This document shows, one piece after another, positions 9,101 to 16,990 of a stretch of DNA of 16,990 nucleotides. Below the pieces are notes generated by a model that made no database searches, was not told the origin of the DNA, and was given only the letters and a program-made list of their open reading frames with translations. This stretch comes from Funneliformis mosseae. Taxonomy: Eukaryota; Glomeromycota; Glomeromycetes; Glomerales; Glomeraceae. Each line of letters opens with the position of its first letter. Position 1 is the stretch's first letter. The translations under genes and the position numbers were made by a program. The stretch lies in NCBI GenBank assembly GCA_910592005.1, contig CAJVPP010001958.1, forward strand, positions 1-16,990. Direction: 5' to 3'.

Positions 9101-9482
9101 TGCAGAATGTATACAAAACTGAATCTTTGATAACTGCTGGACATTGTACTTGAAATGTAAGTTATTACACTTATACTCAACCTAAGGGTATAAAAAATAA
9201 AAAAATAAAGTAGATAATCCTATTCATCTATTAATTATTCAACAGAATACTTTATCTTCATTATAACAGGCATTATTATTTTCTGATATTAGCCATCCAA
9301 AAAAGTTATGTCACACTATTATAAATGCAAAAAAAGCTATACTTGACTAATTATTTGAATTTGAAGAAAAACTACCTAAAATTGCAATATCAAAAGTATT
9401 GTTAGAGCTTCAAACTATTTCTTTAGACTGGATAGCTGAAAGAGTTAAACAGTATTTAAGAAATAACTGCTACAAGATTTAA
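6192..9482 (+). pseudogene. Large multi-exon repeated-family gene (possibly DUF6589-like), decayed
   Basis: The start ATG (6192-6194) opens an acidic N-terminal exon (Asp/Glu/Asn-rich) that ends at 6489. The next exon resumes in phase at 6638 and contains a Cys-rich part (CNIQVPCISIHNY, then YYMCYICSKYFQQ), suggesting a zinc-binding region. A coiled, Lys/Glu-rich segment follows at 7100-7440, after a frame change. From 7940 to about 9075 one frame runs for some 375 codons with about nine stops. It includes the motif H-T-S-K-D-M (8252-8269), preceded by TAG TGA where Gln-Trp is expected, then LDKFECVIDYHAI and FDYPNPATYYLFENA. The end, SLDWIAERVKQYLRN, stops at TAA 9480-9482. The G-x-W-H...LG...L...DY layout resembles DUF6589-type proteins from memory; that is unverified. 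Function unknown; non-functional as it stands. Confidence 0.6.
6490..6637 (+). other. Intron in the 6192-9482 relic
   Basis: The donor is GTAAAA at 6490. The acceptor TTTCTCTTTAATCAG ends at 6637, with a CTACTAT-like branch site about 22 nt upstream. The reading phase agrees on the two sides (exon 1 ends with one base of a codon and exon 2 supplies AA). The length is 148 nt, with no open frame through it. Confidence 0.6.
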
Positions 9483-10002
9483 AAATAAAATTAAATAATA
9501 TTAAACTGGTACTTACATATAATAAATGTATTTTAATTATACTTCAATAATATGTTGAAATACATATCTGAATTTTCTTTTATTATTTCAATATTACAAT
9601 ATTTATAAATAAACATCTAAAAGTCATAAGTAAAGTATCTTTACATCAATAATATCTTTTAAAATGCTCTTTATTTACAATTCTTTAAAAAAAAACTAGC
9701 TTAAAATTAAAGTACTTGAAAGAGAATCTTGAAATTTATGTTAAAAAATAGCATTTTTCAAGTTAAGTTTTACTTAATATAAAGTTAAGCAACAAGTATA
9801 TTTTTAATATAAATAAAAATATAAAATTTGAAGAATAAAACTCGTCTAAAGTCAAAGTATCATTTGTAATAAGCTAATTGAAGTATTTATACAAGAAAAT
9901 CATAGCATTATACATTACACAAAAATTAATTACTATCAAGATCGTCAAGAGAGACATGTTTCATGACTGTTATAATATTTTATGATTTATTAAACCTTAT
10001 AA
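9483..10002. other. AT-rich spacer, nothing recognised
   Basis: The stretch holds A/T runs and scattered AAGTTAAG / CTTAA words around 9755-9790. I found no coding frame, terminal repeat or RNA gene in it. Confidence 0.5.
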
Positions 10003-10113
10003 TCATTGTCAACAGAAGAAATTATAACTCCAAATATCACATGGGATCTGTCAATCAATAATGACCTCACGTTAGATGATATTACTGCTGTGCCAAACAG
10101 TGATCAGCAATAA
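10003..10113 (+). pseudogene. Short coding relic of unknown family (perhaps N-terminal part of the hAT gene)
   Basis: A 36-codon open stretch, with TAA just upstream (10000-10002) and TAA at 10111-10113, reads TPNITWDLSINNDLTLDDI. Its base composition is richer in G and C than its surroundings, and codon use looks protein-like. The sequence CATTGTCAACAG could be an acceptor, with the exon starting at 10015. It lies 590 bp upstream of the hAT relic on the same strand and may be its 5-prime part. The family is not recognised. Confidence 0.35.
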
Positions 10114-10700
10114 TTTCTGTTTTACCTGATATGCTTGTTTCTTCTGTATTTTCTAAACAGTCTGTTTAATCTGTTTAATTTATTTCATTTATAATTTCTT
10201 TAACGTTTATAACTTATTTTATTTCTTTTTATTATTTTTATTATTTTATTATATTTAAGTATATTTTTATTGAAACATATATCTATATTTAGTTAATTTA
10301 TAGTGTAACAAGTAGCTAGTTATAGCAAAGTCATTTTGTATAAATAGAATAGCTTTTTACTTAAGTTGTAAATGAACTCAGTTGTAAGTTTATAAAACTC
10401 TTCTGCGAATTTCAAGTTATAAATAAAGGAATCAATTTAAATCCACATAAATTACTTTTCTTTTTAACGTTATCCCTCATTTAGGATTGTTGTAATATAC
10501 TATACTAACTTGTTATTGAGTTTGTTATTATAAGTTCAATTAAATATATCTTAAATTCTAAGATGTGATAAATTGCCGAGTTGATTCAAGTATAACGGAT
10601 ACCTGTAGGACTTAGAGAAAATCTTAAGATCAGAAACTCTAATGTGTAGAATCAGCTGCCACAGCCTTTCAACTTAAACATTAAGATAAATGAAAATAAA
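10114..10700. other. AT-rich spacer with a possible solo LTR
   Basis: Left part: T-rich DNA with repeats of TCTGTTTAAT and TTATT words. From 10304 it resembles a short retrotransposon LTR (annotated separately). 10470-10700 has a few non-AT words (for example CTGCCACAGCC near 10650) but no readable frame I can support. The missing catalytic part of the hAT gene would be expected here. Confidence 0.4.
10304..10447 (+). mobile_element. Candidate solo LTR
   Basis: The segment begins TGTAACAAGTAGC and contains a TATA-like box TATAAATAG (10339-10347). About 80 nt later there is a polyadenylation-like AATAAA (10422-10427). It ends near CCACA at 10447. This order (TG, TATA, AATAAA, CA) is the layout of a compact LTR. 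No clear target-site duplication and no second LTR are visible, and the right boundary is uncertain. It could equally be a promoter and leader of another element. Confidence 0.25.
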
Positions 10701-11563
10701 TCTAGTGATATCATATTATTATTGATTTTAGAATCTGAACAAGCTACTTTTAGACAAGTTGTAGCTATATGAGCAATATTAAGAGAAATTATTAACAAAT
10801 TACTTTCTAGTGAAAGAGAATTTAAAACTTTAATGGGTAATAAGATTGATAATTGATAGAGAAAATTTTATAATCCAATTTTTCACATTACTTGATTTTT
10901 GCATTCATATCATCATATTGAAGGAATTAATCCACCAAAATTATTACAAATTTAAGAAGATGCTTATGCATTATTTTGTATATTATATTCAGATAAAAAT
11001 AATAATGCATTTATAGATAATAGTTAAATTATCAAAATAAGAAAGATTCTTTTAAAGCAGAATCTTTAAATAATTTAAAATTTACCAAAATTCCATTAAA
11101 ATATTGATAAACTGTCCTACTTCATGCACTAAATTTAGCTGAATTTGCTTGTAGACTTTTTTCAATTCCACTAAACTCAGCAACTTTGAAAAGGGTATGG
11201 TCTCTTATAGATAATATACATACAGAATGGCATAATAGATTATCACTAAAAAAAACTATCAAAATTATGCAAATTACATGATACTTAAAAGAAAAATATT
11301 TTGTAAATAATTCAAAAAAAGCTCAAGGTTCTTTGAAAATATATAATAAATTGAATTATAATATTAAAGATAATATATCAGATGGAGATAATGTGAATGT
11401 AAATGAAATGATAAATGACTTAGAATAAATGTTAGCAAGAATAATTGATGATATTAGCATATTTGATAACGATAATAATTTATAGTCTCCTACTTTGCTT
11501 GAAATGTTTAATGCACAATTAATTGAAATAACATTGATTAAAGGAGTTAATTTCATATTATAA
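10701..11563 (+). pseudogene. hAT-family transposase, C-terminal half, decayed
   Basis: hAT transposases move elements with 8-bp duplications and dimerise through a conserved C-terminal region. The first part (10701 to about 11035) reads through stops and includes EFKTLMGNKIDN, FYNPIFHIT and HHIEGINPPKLLQI, which resembles the region before the dimerisation domain. After a one-frame change near 11040, the dimerisation region follows: LAEFACRLFSIPLNSATLKR, then VWSLIDNIHTEWHNRLSLKK, matching the hAT pattern with the motif S-A-x-x-x-R-V-W-S and N-R-L-S. An Asn/Asp-rich tail ends at TAA 11561-11563. TGA or TAA stands at several likely Trp/Gln sites (for example 11270, just before YLKEKYF). The N-terminal zinc finger and catalytic part are not found. 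I saw no terminal repeats. Confidence 0.72.
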
Positions 11564-11810
11564 ATATAATTTTCAATAAAAAGATTCTCACTTCATCAGA
11601 AAAAACGTTATCACGTAATTTATTTAAATTAGATTAATCATAATTTTTAGCATTAATAATTCAATTTTTAACTTAATAAATAATTATTAATTTAAAAAAA
11701 ACCAAAATATTTTTAAGTCCTATTATTAAAACTGCTTATATAATTCTATAATAAATAATTATTAATAATTTGCTCAATTAAACACATGTATTTATGGTCA
11801 TATATCATAC
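11564..11810. other. AT-rich convergent spacer
   Basis: This is the gap between the ends of two convergent relics (hAT on plus, six-exon gene on minus). It is A/T-rich, with no gene or clear hairpin. Polyadenylation-like AATAAA words occur, as expected by chance in such DNA. Confidence 0.45.
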
Positions 11811-12170
11811 CTAATATACATCAAATCGATTATGAAAAGCATTATCATCAACAGATATTTTCAGGTGTCTTAGATTCAATATAATTTTACAAATAGCCAA
11901 AGTAAAAGCCATATTTATTCCTGTAATATTCTTTATTCCTCATACTTTTTTCTTGATTACTTCAATGTATGGTAAGGTATTATCATCATTAAATTTAAAT
12001 AAACAATCAAATACTTCTTTTGTTTTATAAGATCTTTTAAATGCTTTAATAGTATCAGTATCAGCAATAGTGTTAATACGTGACAAATGATTTTTACCAA
12101 ATATATCAAATATTACAGCATAGATATCTTTAGCTTTATTGTATTAATGACTTTTAATTATATCACGACA

Positions 12171-12240
12171 CTATAATAAAATGTTTATGTTATTAGTTTA
12201 GGTATAATAATTAATGTAAAACAACAATTATACAACTTAC
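12171..12240 (-). other. Intron 5 of the minus-strand six-exon gene
   Basis: Consensus donor GTAAGT, acceptor TTTATTATAG, 70 nt, phase 0. This is the cleanest intron of the gene. Confidence 0.65.
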
Positions 12241-12411
12241 CAAAGGACTAATGTGTTTTGAATAAATATGAATCCATTGTAATCCAAGCTGTTCAATATA
12301 ATTTGGCTTCTTTTGTTTAAGTATAATTTCAAATTCCTTTTTAAATTTCAAATCATCAGAATAAAGGCCAAAAAGAGATAATTGAATCTTACATATCTTT
12401 GATGTTAGATT

Positions 12412-12475
12412 CTATAAAATAAAAACTAAATAATTAGTATACATTAAATATGAAATTAGTAGTAATCAAGTTTAC
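12412..12475 (-). other. Intron 4 of the minus-strand six-exon gene
   Basis: Donor GTAAAC, acceptor ATTTTATAG, 64 nt, phase 0 on both sides. Confidence 0.62.
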
Positions 12476-12669
12476 CTTTCAATAGGAGTCTTCAGAAGTA
12501 ATCAATTGATTAACCTTCTCTAAAATCTCATTTGTCTTTTTACAAATTTCTCTTTGAAATATTTCTTGCAATATTTTGACTTCGTATATTGCCTCATATA
12601 TGTTTTTATTTTAATTTATATTTTTTTTCAAACCTTCGATCATTTATAGATATGCTATAGTAGTATTAA

Positions 12670-12713
12670 CTAAAAAAAAAATATCTTTTTAATATTATAT
12701 GACATATATTTAA
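12670..12713 (-). other. Intron 3 of the minus-strand six-exon gene, donor lost
   Basis: The acceptor is a T-run followed by AG. Phase demands that the exon end after ATTG, but the next bases are TTAAAT, not GT, so the donor appears mutated or one base is deleted. At 44 nt it is also shorter than the other introns. Confidence 0.4.
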
Positions 12714-13004
12714 CAATTAATATAAATTTGATGTTACTAATACTTGAAACTTTCTCTATTAATCTTAAAGCATTCATATTAGAAGATTCTTTAGTAAGTT
12801 CTACTAATATATTTTTATTAATAGTATCACAAGTATCATTAGTTAGTTTTAATGTTATTGAACTCTTTAGAATTATTTCTCATTCTTGTGTATGTAAAGG
12901 TTTTTTAATATTGCATGTTATTACAGATTGTGAATCTGATGCAATTATTTCAACACTTGCATCTTTTTGTTTTTGTTAACTTAATGGTATTTTATTAGAT
13001 TTTG

Positions 13005-13080
13005 CTGTATAATAATATAATGCTAAATTAGTAGCATCGATTATTATTTGACTTTAATAAAATTGACACTTAAAATTTAC
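13005..13080 (-). other. Intron 2 of the minus-strand six-exon gene
   Basis: Donor GTAAAT; a branch-like CTACTAAT lies about 20 nt before the acceptor TATACAG. Length 76 nt. The split codon G+CA keeps the frame. Confidence 0.6.
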
Positions 13081-13197
13081 CTCTAGTAGCTAAATAGGCA
13101 GCAATTTCATCTGCTTCGCTTATTATTATCTTTGAATTATTTGTCTTAAAAATAACTTATGAACTTTTACTTCTTATTAAAATTCTTCTACTGGAAA

Positions 13198-13270
13198 CTA
13201 TATAAATAAATAAATTGTAAATAATAAAACATTATATAATAATATTAATGAAATCACCTATATTATCTAC
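13198..13270 (-). other. Intron 1 of the minus-strand six-exon gene
   Basis: Donor GTAGAT, acceptor TTTATATAG, 73 nt. Joining the exons gives a split Val codon and keeps the frame. Confidence 0.55.
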
Positions 13271-13286
13271 CTTTTTCTTTACCCAT

Positions 13287-13919
13287 AACAGAAAACTTAG
13301 AAGAATTTTTGTTAAAATCCTAGAATAAATAAATCAAGTTTTAAAGTAAAAGAAATTAAAATTGAAGTGATAAAGTTAAAATTAAAGTGAAAAAAGTTAA
13401 AATACAAAAGATGTATAAAGTTTACCTTTATATATTATTATTTTAACTTAAACATAAATTACATCTTATAGTTTATAAATTATTAAAGTGTATTAAATTA
13501 ATAATGATAAATGTATGATGATAAATATAAAACTATTAAATAAATTTTAATTTTTTTCACCTTCATCTTTAATTATTTATCAATGCATTCTTTATAAACG
13601 CTACTTTTTGTAAAAGCAAATTCTGATACAATATTACTACTAACTTTATTTCTATAATAAGTATTTACATATACTAAACTAGATTCAAGACTAACAGCAA
13701 CGTAATTCTAATAATATTCAACAATAATATAATTCTGATAATACTTTATAACAAAAAATATTACAAGTTCTTGATAATATTTAGAATAAAAGTTTGGATT
13801 TCTTTTTACAAGTTACAAGTATTGGTAACAAATAAATTAATGAGGTATTTGTATAAATTTTTAAAAGTTATTGTAAAAACTTAATAACTAATTAATCGTT
13901 ACTTTTTATTTTATTAAAG
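13287..13919. other. AT-rich divergent spacer with a small tandem repeat
   Basis: This is the spacer between the starts of two divergent relics. A degenerate tandem repeat of about 20 bp, TTAAAATTRAAGTGA followed by A-rich DNA, occurs at 13356-13375 and 13376-13396, with a partial third copy. AATATT/ATAATTCTAATA words repeat around 13700-13750. No coding sense is seen. The right end has a CTAAT branch-like site and acceptor TTATTAAAG ending at 13919. Confidence 0.45.
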
Positions 13920-15176
13920 AAAATAAATCTTGTCAATGATCATGTGACTTATAATAATGATGAATATTCAGATAACTCTTTTCAAAATAACAATATAGAA
14001 GATAATAAGAATGAAAGTATATTAACTTGATTACAAAATCATAAAAGCATTTATTTTATAGCATTCAGTAAAGATTTTTGTAATATAAGTTTAGCTGATG
14101 CATACAAAGAATTAAATAATTTTATTGATTTAGAACAAATATGGCCAAGTAAAACATATAAAAAGTTTATGACAGTTATAATATCATCTTTCTGATATAG
14201 CTGCAGATTCTATGTTATGCATACTTAAAAAATATTATACTGATTCACTTTCTGGATCTACTAGAAAAGAATGAGTATATATTAATAATATAAATATTAA
14301 AGGTTTATGATTTAAAGAAAAAGACCTTGTTATATTTAAAGAAGAAACTTATAAATTATAATATCAGCCAATCTTCAATGCAATTAAAAGTTTGGTATCC
14401 AATTCTAATTTGTGCAAAAACTTTTTTCTTGATTATGAAGAGCAGTGAGAATCTAGTCATATGAGTGTATTATTATTATTATATATTTCATTATTATCTA
14501 ATATTCAGAAACTAAAATTAATATTTTAGAATAGATCATTTTTATGTGTTTATTCTGAATAAAATTTAGTAAACTGATTAGCTACTATTATACAATTTGA
14601 TGGTTTGAGAATATTAAAAAAAAGGTATCAATAGGATTCAAAATTCACGATAGGTAAAATGCAGGATGTTATAAAAATCATTATATTTGTACTTGATGAA
14701 CTATATATAATAGATGATAAAATCAACCGTCAAATAAATAGTAATCTACCTCCTAATATTTCATGTAAAATACTTATTCAATATTATATTAATTTATTAA
14801 GATGTATATTACATCAAGAAAAAAATGATTTAATAAAGATGATTTAAAAGGATTTAAAGTTAGTATATTTAATTTATATAGTTTTATTTATTATATTGGT
14901 TAGCATTAGTAGTATTAGTTTTAATGATTAATTTATTTTTTTTTATTAATACTATATAGCATGAAATAATTGATTGGTCAAATGATTTTGTAAAACTGTT
15001 TATACGATTCTCACTTAGTAATCTTCAATTACTAAAACTTCATATATGAAGATACTATACTATTTATACTATTCAATCCTATGGTGTACTAAATGGACTA
15101 ATAACTGAAACTTATGAAATATTACATAAAATTGGATTAAAAATTCATATAGAATGTTTAATAAAAAGATAAACAT

Positions 15177-15280
15177 GTATTTAATTAAATGATAAATATA
15201 GTAATATTGTAACACATTTTAATTATATTATTTAATTATTTGTAAAATCATTAACATATTTATTTTATTTTAAAAATAGA
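15177..15280 (+). other. Likely intron in the Plavaka-like relic
   Basis: The donor GTATTT is at about 15177. The acceptor TTTTAAAAATAG ends near 15280, after which the sequence resumes in phase as ATTCAATGGTAAATAATC. No open frame runs through it. Confidence 0.45.
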
Positions 15281-15659
15281 TTCAATGGTAAATAATCACA
15301 AATACTACAAAAAAACTTTAAATTTAAGATTGAATTCTATAAAGTCATTACTCTGAAAGTTACCAATTAGTGAAATATATACTTTTTAGAAAAGTTTTGA
15401 ATATGAAGAAAATATAAATAAATTGTGTATTAAAGGAATAAGGTATTTGATTACTTGTTTAGATATATATTTAGACAATATATCTAATACATCTATAAAT
15501 GAAGATATTTATTTAAAGAACTATGCTAATGGAGTATTAACAAATAGTGAAATTGTATATGCTATAAGCAAGTTTCATAGCTATACAAAATTTAGTGATA
15601 TAGCAATCGCAATGGATAATAAAGACTATTTAACTGATAATGGATTATGTTATGGCAAG

Positions 15660-15752
15660 GTAAGTTTTTATAAAAAATATTTTTTTACAATTTTAATACT
15701 AAACAGAAATATTTTAATTAATAAAAATACTATTTAATTTATAACTTTACAG
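15660..15752 (+). other. Intron in the Plavaka-like relic
   Basis: Consensus donor GTAAGT directly follows GGC AAG (Gly-Lys). The acceptor TAACTTTACAG ends at 15752. Length 93 nt, phase 0. Confidence 0.65.
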
Positions 15753-16134
15753 ATATTAATACTAATCAAAGTTTTATTATTTTCTAATCAACTTCTTTAT
15801 CTCTTACTTTAGTACATTAGTATAATTATCATTCCAAATAACATCTTATAATGTATGAGTGCTCTTATATGAAATTTGTAAATCATTATGATTTAATACC
15901 TTCTGATTCTATTGCAGGCTTAATACATATAGTAAAATAGTTTGATTATAAAAATGAATTTTTCATAAATAAATTTTTTTTTTAATTTTTTATAAATAAT
16001 GTAATATACAATCATTAATAATAAACATTATTATATTTAATATCCAATTTTAAATTTTAAATTTTAATATTTTAGATAAATTAAAAATAAATAGTTTTTA
16101 AATATATAAAAAATTTCTTAAAAATTAAACAAAA

Positions 16135-16173
16135 ATTCTTTAAAGATTTTTTATTTAAAAATCTTTAAAGAAT
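16135..16173. repeat. Strong hairpin, 17-bp perfect stem
   Basis: The left arm ATTCTTTAAAGATTTTT (16135-16151) pairs without mismatch to 16157-16173 across the 5-base loop TATTT. The word CTTTAAAG within each arm is itself self-complementary. Confidence 0.85.
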
Positions 16174-16259
16174 CTATAATTTTATAGAATTTTTAAAGAT
16201 ATTTTATTGAGTTGTAAGGATTTTTCAAGAATTTATAAAATTATAGATCTTTAAAGATT
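16160..16259. repeat. Imperfect inverted repeat, ~30-bp arms
   Basis: The reverse complement of 16160-16191 closely matches 16230-16259 (shared core TATAAAATTATAGAT, then CTTTAAAGATT; the differences are two bases missing from the right arm). The arms enclose 38 bp. It overlaps the 16135-16173 hairpin, so the region can fold in alternative ways. A decayed MITE is one explanation. Confidence 0.6.
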
Positions 16260-16990
16260 CTATAATGATATAAGGAATCTTTATAAATCTAAAATCTTCA
16301 AATATTACTAATATTAGCTTAACCTTTTTATAGTTTAGTTGCTTTAGTTTGGTATTATTATTATCATTATGAGGTTCTTTTACTTCATTAATCATTGTTT
16401 TTATTAGTTTAACACATTTAACAAAATAACATTAAAAAATTCTGCATTTATTCTACATTCTTTATATAGTAACTAACTACAATTAAATTTACATTTTAGG
16501 AAATTTTTATACAATATATATAGTACTATAGCATATATATTACTATTTATCAGATTATCAGATTAACAGATTATATAGATAATTTGGTAAAAATCTGTTT
16601 AAAGTTTTTAAATTCATATATTATTTGATCAAAAATAATCATATCTGTACTATAATTTAATCTGGTCTTAACGTTACTCTTTCTGTCAAATAAGTTAATT
16701 ATGATTTGAAGTCAGGGAGATAATAACTATAATTTAAATCCAATCAACTTGACATGCGATTTATTAGAAAGTTTATTTAGTTAATAAGAATAAAATTATA
16801 AGTTTTATGTTTGCAAAATATTAAGATTGTTTATTATTATTATTAAATGTATATTGAATATAATGTTGTAATCTTGTTAGAATCTATCCTTTTTTTAAGG
16901 CATTTTCATGCCTTTTATATAGAAAAATTATAATTAAAGAAAATCTATGGTATTTATGATACTATTGACAATAATAACAGAGCTAACAGA

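Larger units (their letters stand above)
11811..13286 (-). pseudogene. Six-exon gene of unrecognised family with eight in-frame stops
   Basis: The exons, in order of translation, are 13271-13286, 13081-13197, 12714-13004, 12476-12669, 12241-12411 and 11811-12170. Together they make 1149 nt (383 codons), and the phase agrees at every junction. The start is ATG 13284-13286 (MGKEK); the stop is TAG 11811-11813. Landmarks: ISEADEIAAYLATR (exon 2), ALRLIEKVSSISN (exon 3), YEAIYEVKILQEIFQREICK (exon 4, coiled-coil-like), LGLQWIHIYSKHISPL (exon 5), and AFKRSYKTKEVFDCLFKF and ITGINMAFTLAICKIIL (exon 6). No signal peptide or membrane segment is evident. Eight stops interrupt it (five TAA, three TGA), with no frameshift; the exon 3 donor is degraded. 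I do not recognise the fold, but I believe it belongs to a repeated fungal family. It is a relic unless stops are read through. Confidence 0.65.
13920..15985 (+). pseudogene. Intron-bearing transposase relic, Plavaka/KDZ-like
   Basis: The first segment (13920-14847) reads YIAFSKDF-type sequence: SLADAYKELNNFIDLEQIWP, then after a frameshift near 14190 SDIAADSMLCILKKYYTD, YQPIFNAIKSLVSNSNLCKN and FDGLRILKKRY, then MQDVIKIIIFVLDELY. The exon at 14960-15176 carries FVKLFIRFSLSNLQLLKLH and GVLNGLITETYEILHK, the part I most associate with Plavaka-type fungal transposases. The exon from about 15281 to 15659 ends YLTDNGLCYGK at a GTAAGT donor. The last exon (15753-15985) ends after a frame change with YDLIPSDSIAGLIHIVK and TAA. 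Stops sit mostly at apparent Trp/Gln sites. A catalytic middle part seems to be missing. The family name is from memory and uncertain. Confidence 0.5.
15986..16990. other. AT-rich region with inverted repeats, no gene seen
   Basis: No coding frame or RNA gene is supported. It holds the hairpin and inverted-repeat cluster at 16135-16259, three close copies of CAGATTA (16550-16575), and a small hairpin AAGGCAT-TTTC-ATGCCTT at 16897-16914. The last 100 bp show no feature and run off the window. Confidence 0.5.

Noticed and set aside
11356..11556. 66-codon minus-strand open frame
   Set aside because: It is antisense to the Asn/Asp-rich tail of the hAT relic, whose frame continues the dimerisation region.
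12728..12979. 83-codon plus-strand open frame
   Set aside because: It is the mirror of exon 3 of the minus-strand six-exon gene, which has matching splice phases on both sides.
6192..15985. Reassigned genetic code (TAA/TAG as Gln, TGA as Trp) as explanation of the stops
   Set aside because: Normal TGG and CAA codons persist in the same genes, TAG stands at Trp and TAA at Leu positions in the transposases, and real frameshifts occur. Decay explains all of this more simply.
16897..16914. Hairpin AAGGCAT-TTTC-ATGCCTT followed by TTAT, like a bacterial terminator
   Set aside because: The stem is only 7 bp, there is no upstream gene, and the genome context is eukaryotic.

Overview
This window looks like nuclear DNA of a TE-rich, very AT-rich fungus, most likely an arbuscular mycorrhizal fungus (Glomeromycotina, Rhizophagus or Gigaspora type). 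The reasons are the extreme AT content, short AT-rich GT-AG introns with CTAAT-like branch sites, and relics of several repeated protein families that I associate with those genomes. The organism call is inference from memory and could not be checked. I see no tRNA, rRNA, CRISPR or bacterial-style operon, and no intact long reading frame. Everything protein-like is broken by in-frame stops.

Layout. 1-1360 is a tandem array of roughly 53-bp units built from two back-to-back palindromes, with visible higher-order structure. 1362-1512 is a short array of GATCTGA/TCTGAA words. 1517-4926 (+) holds pieces of an unrecognised intron-containing gene. Its intron at 2755-4663 contains a Tc1-type DNA transposon (2818-4647, minus-strand transposase with a DD34E triad), which is itself split by a second, internally deleted Tc1/mariner element (3444-4003). 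Both elements have terminal inverted repeats and TA duplications. 6192-9482 (+) is a multi-exon relic of a large protein family that may be related to DUF6589. 10003-10113 and 10701-11563 (+) are the remains of a hAT transposase with a recognisable dimerisation region. 11811-13286 (-) is a six-exon gene whose splice phases agree over 383 codons but which carries eight in-frame stops. 13920-15985 (+) is an intron-bearing relic that resembles Plavaka/KDZ-type transposases. 15986-16990 is AT-rich DNA with a strong hairpin and inverted-repeat cluster.

How it fits together. This is a graveyard of mobile and mobile-associated genes, not a working pathway. The common theme is the way they decay. In several relics, splice sites and frame over long stretches are kept while stops appear where Gln (CAA/CAG) or Trp (TGG) codons are expected, and all six differences between the two ends of the inner transposon are transitions. 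That fits C-to-T change, for example deamination of methylated cytosine in silenced repeats. The nested insertion gives a relative age order: host gene, then outer Tc1, then inner element. I found no convincing undescribed functional system. The most informative objects are the nested insertion, the transition-only decay pattern and the higher-order palindromic satellite.
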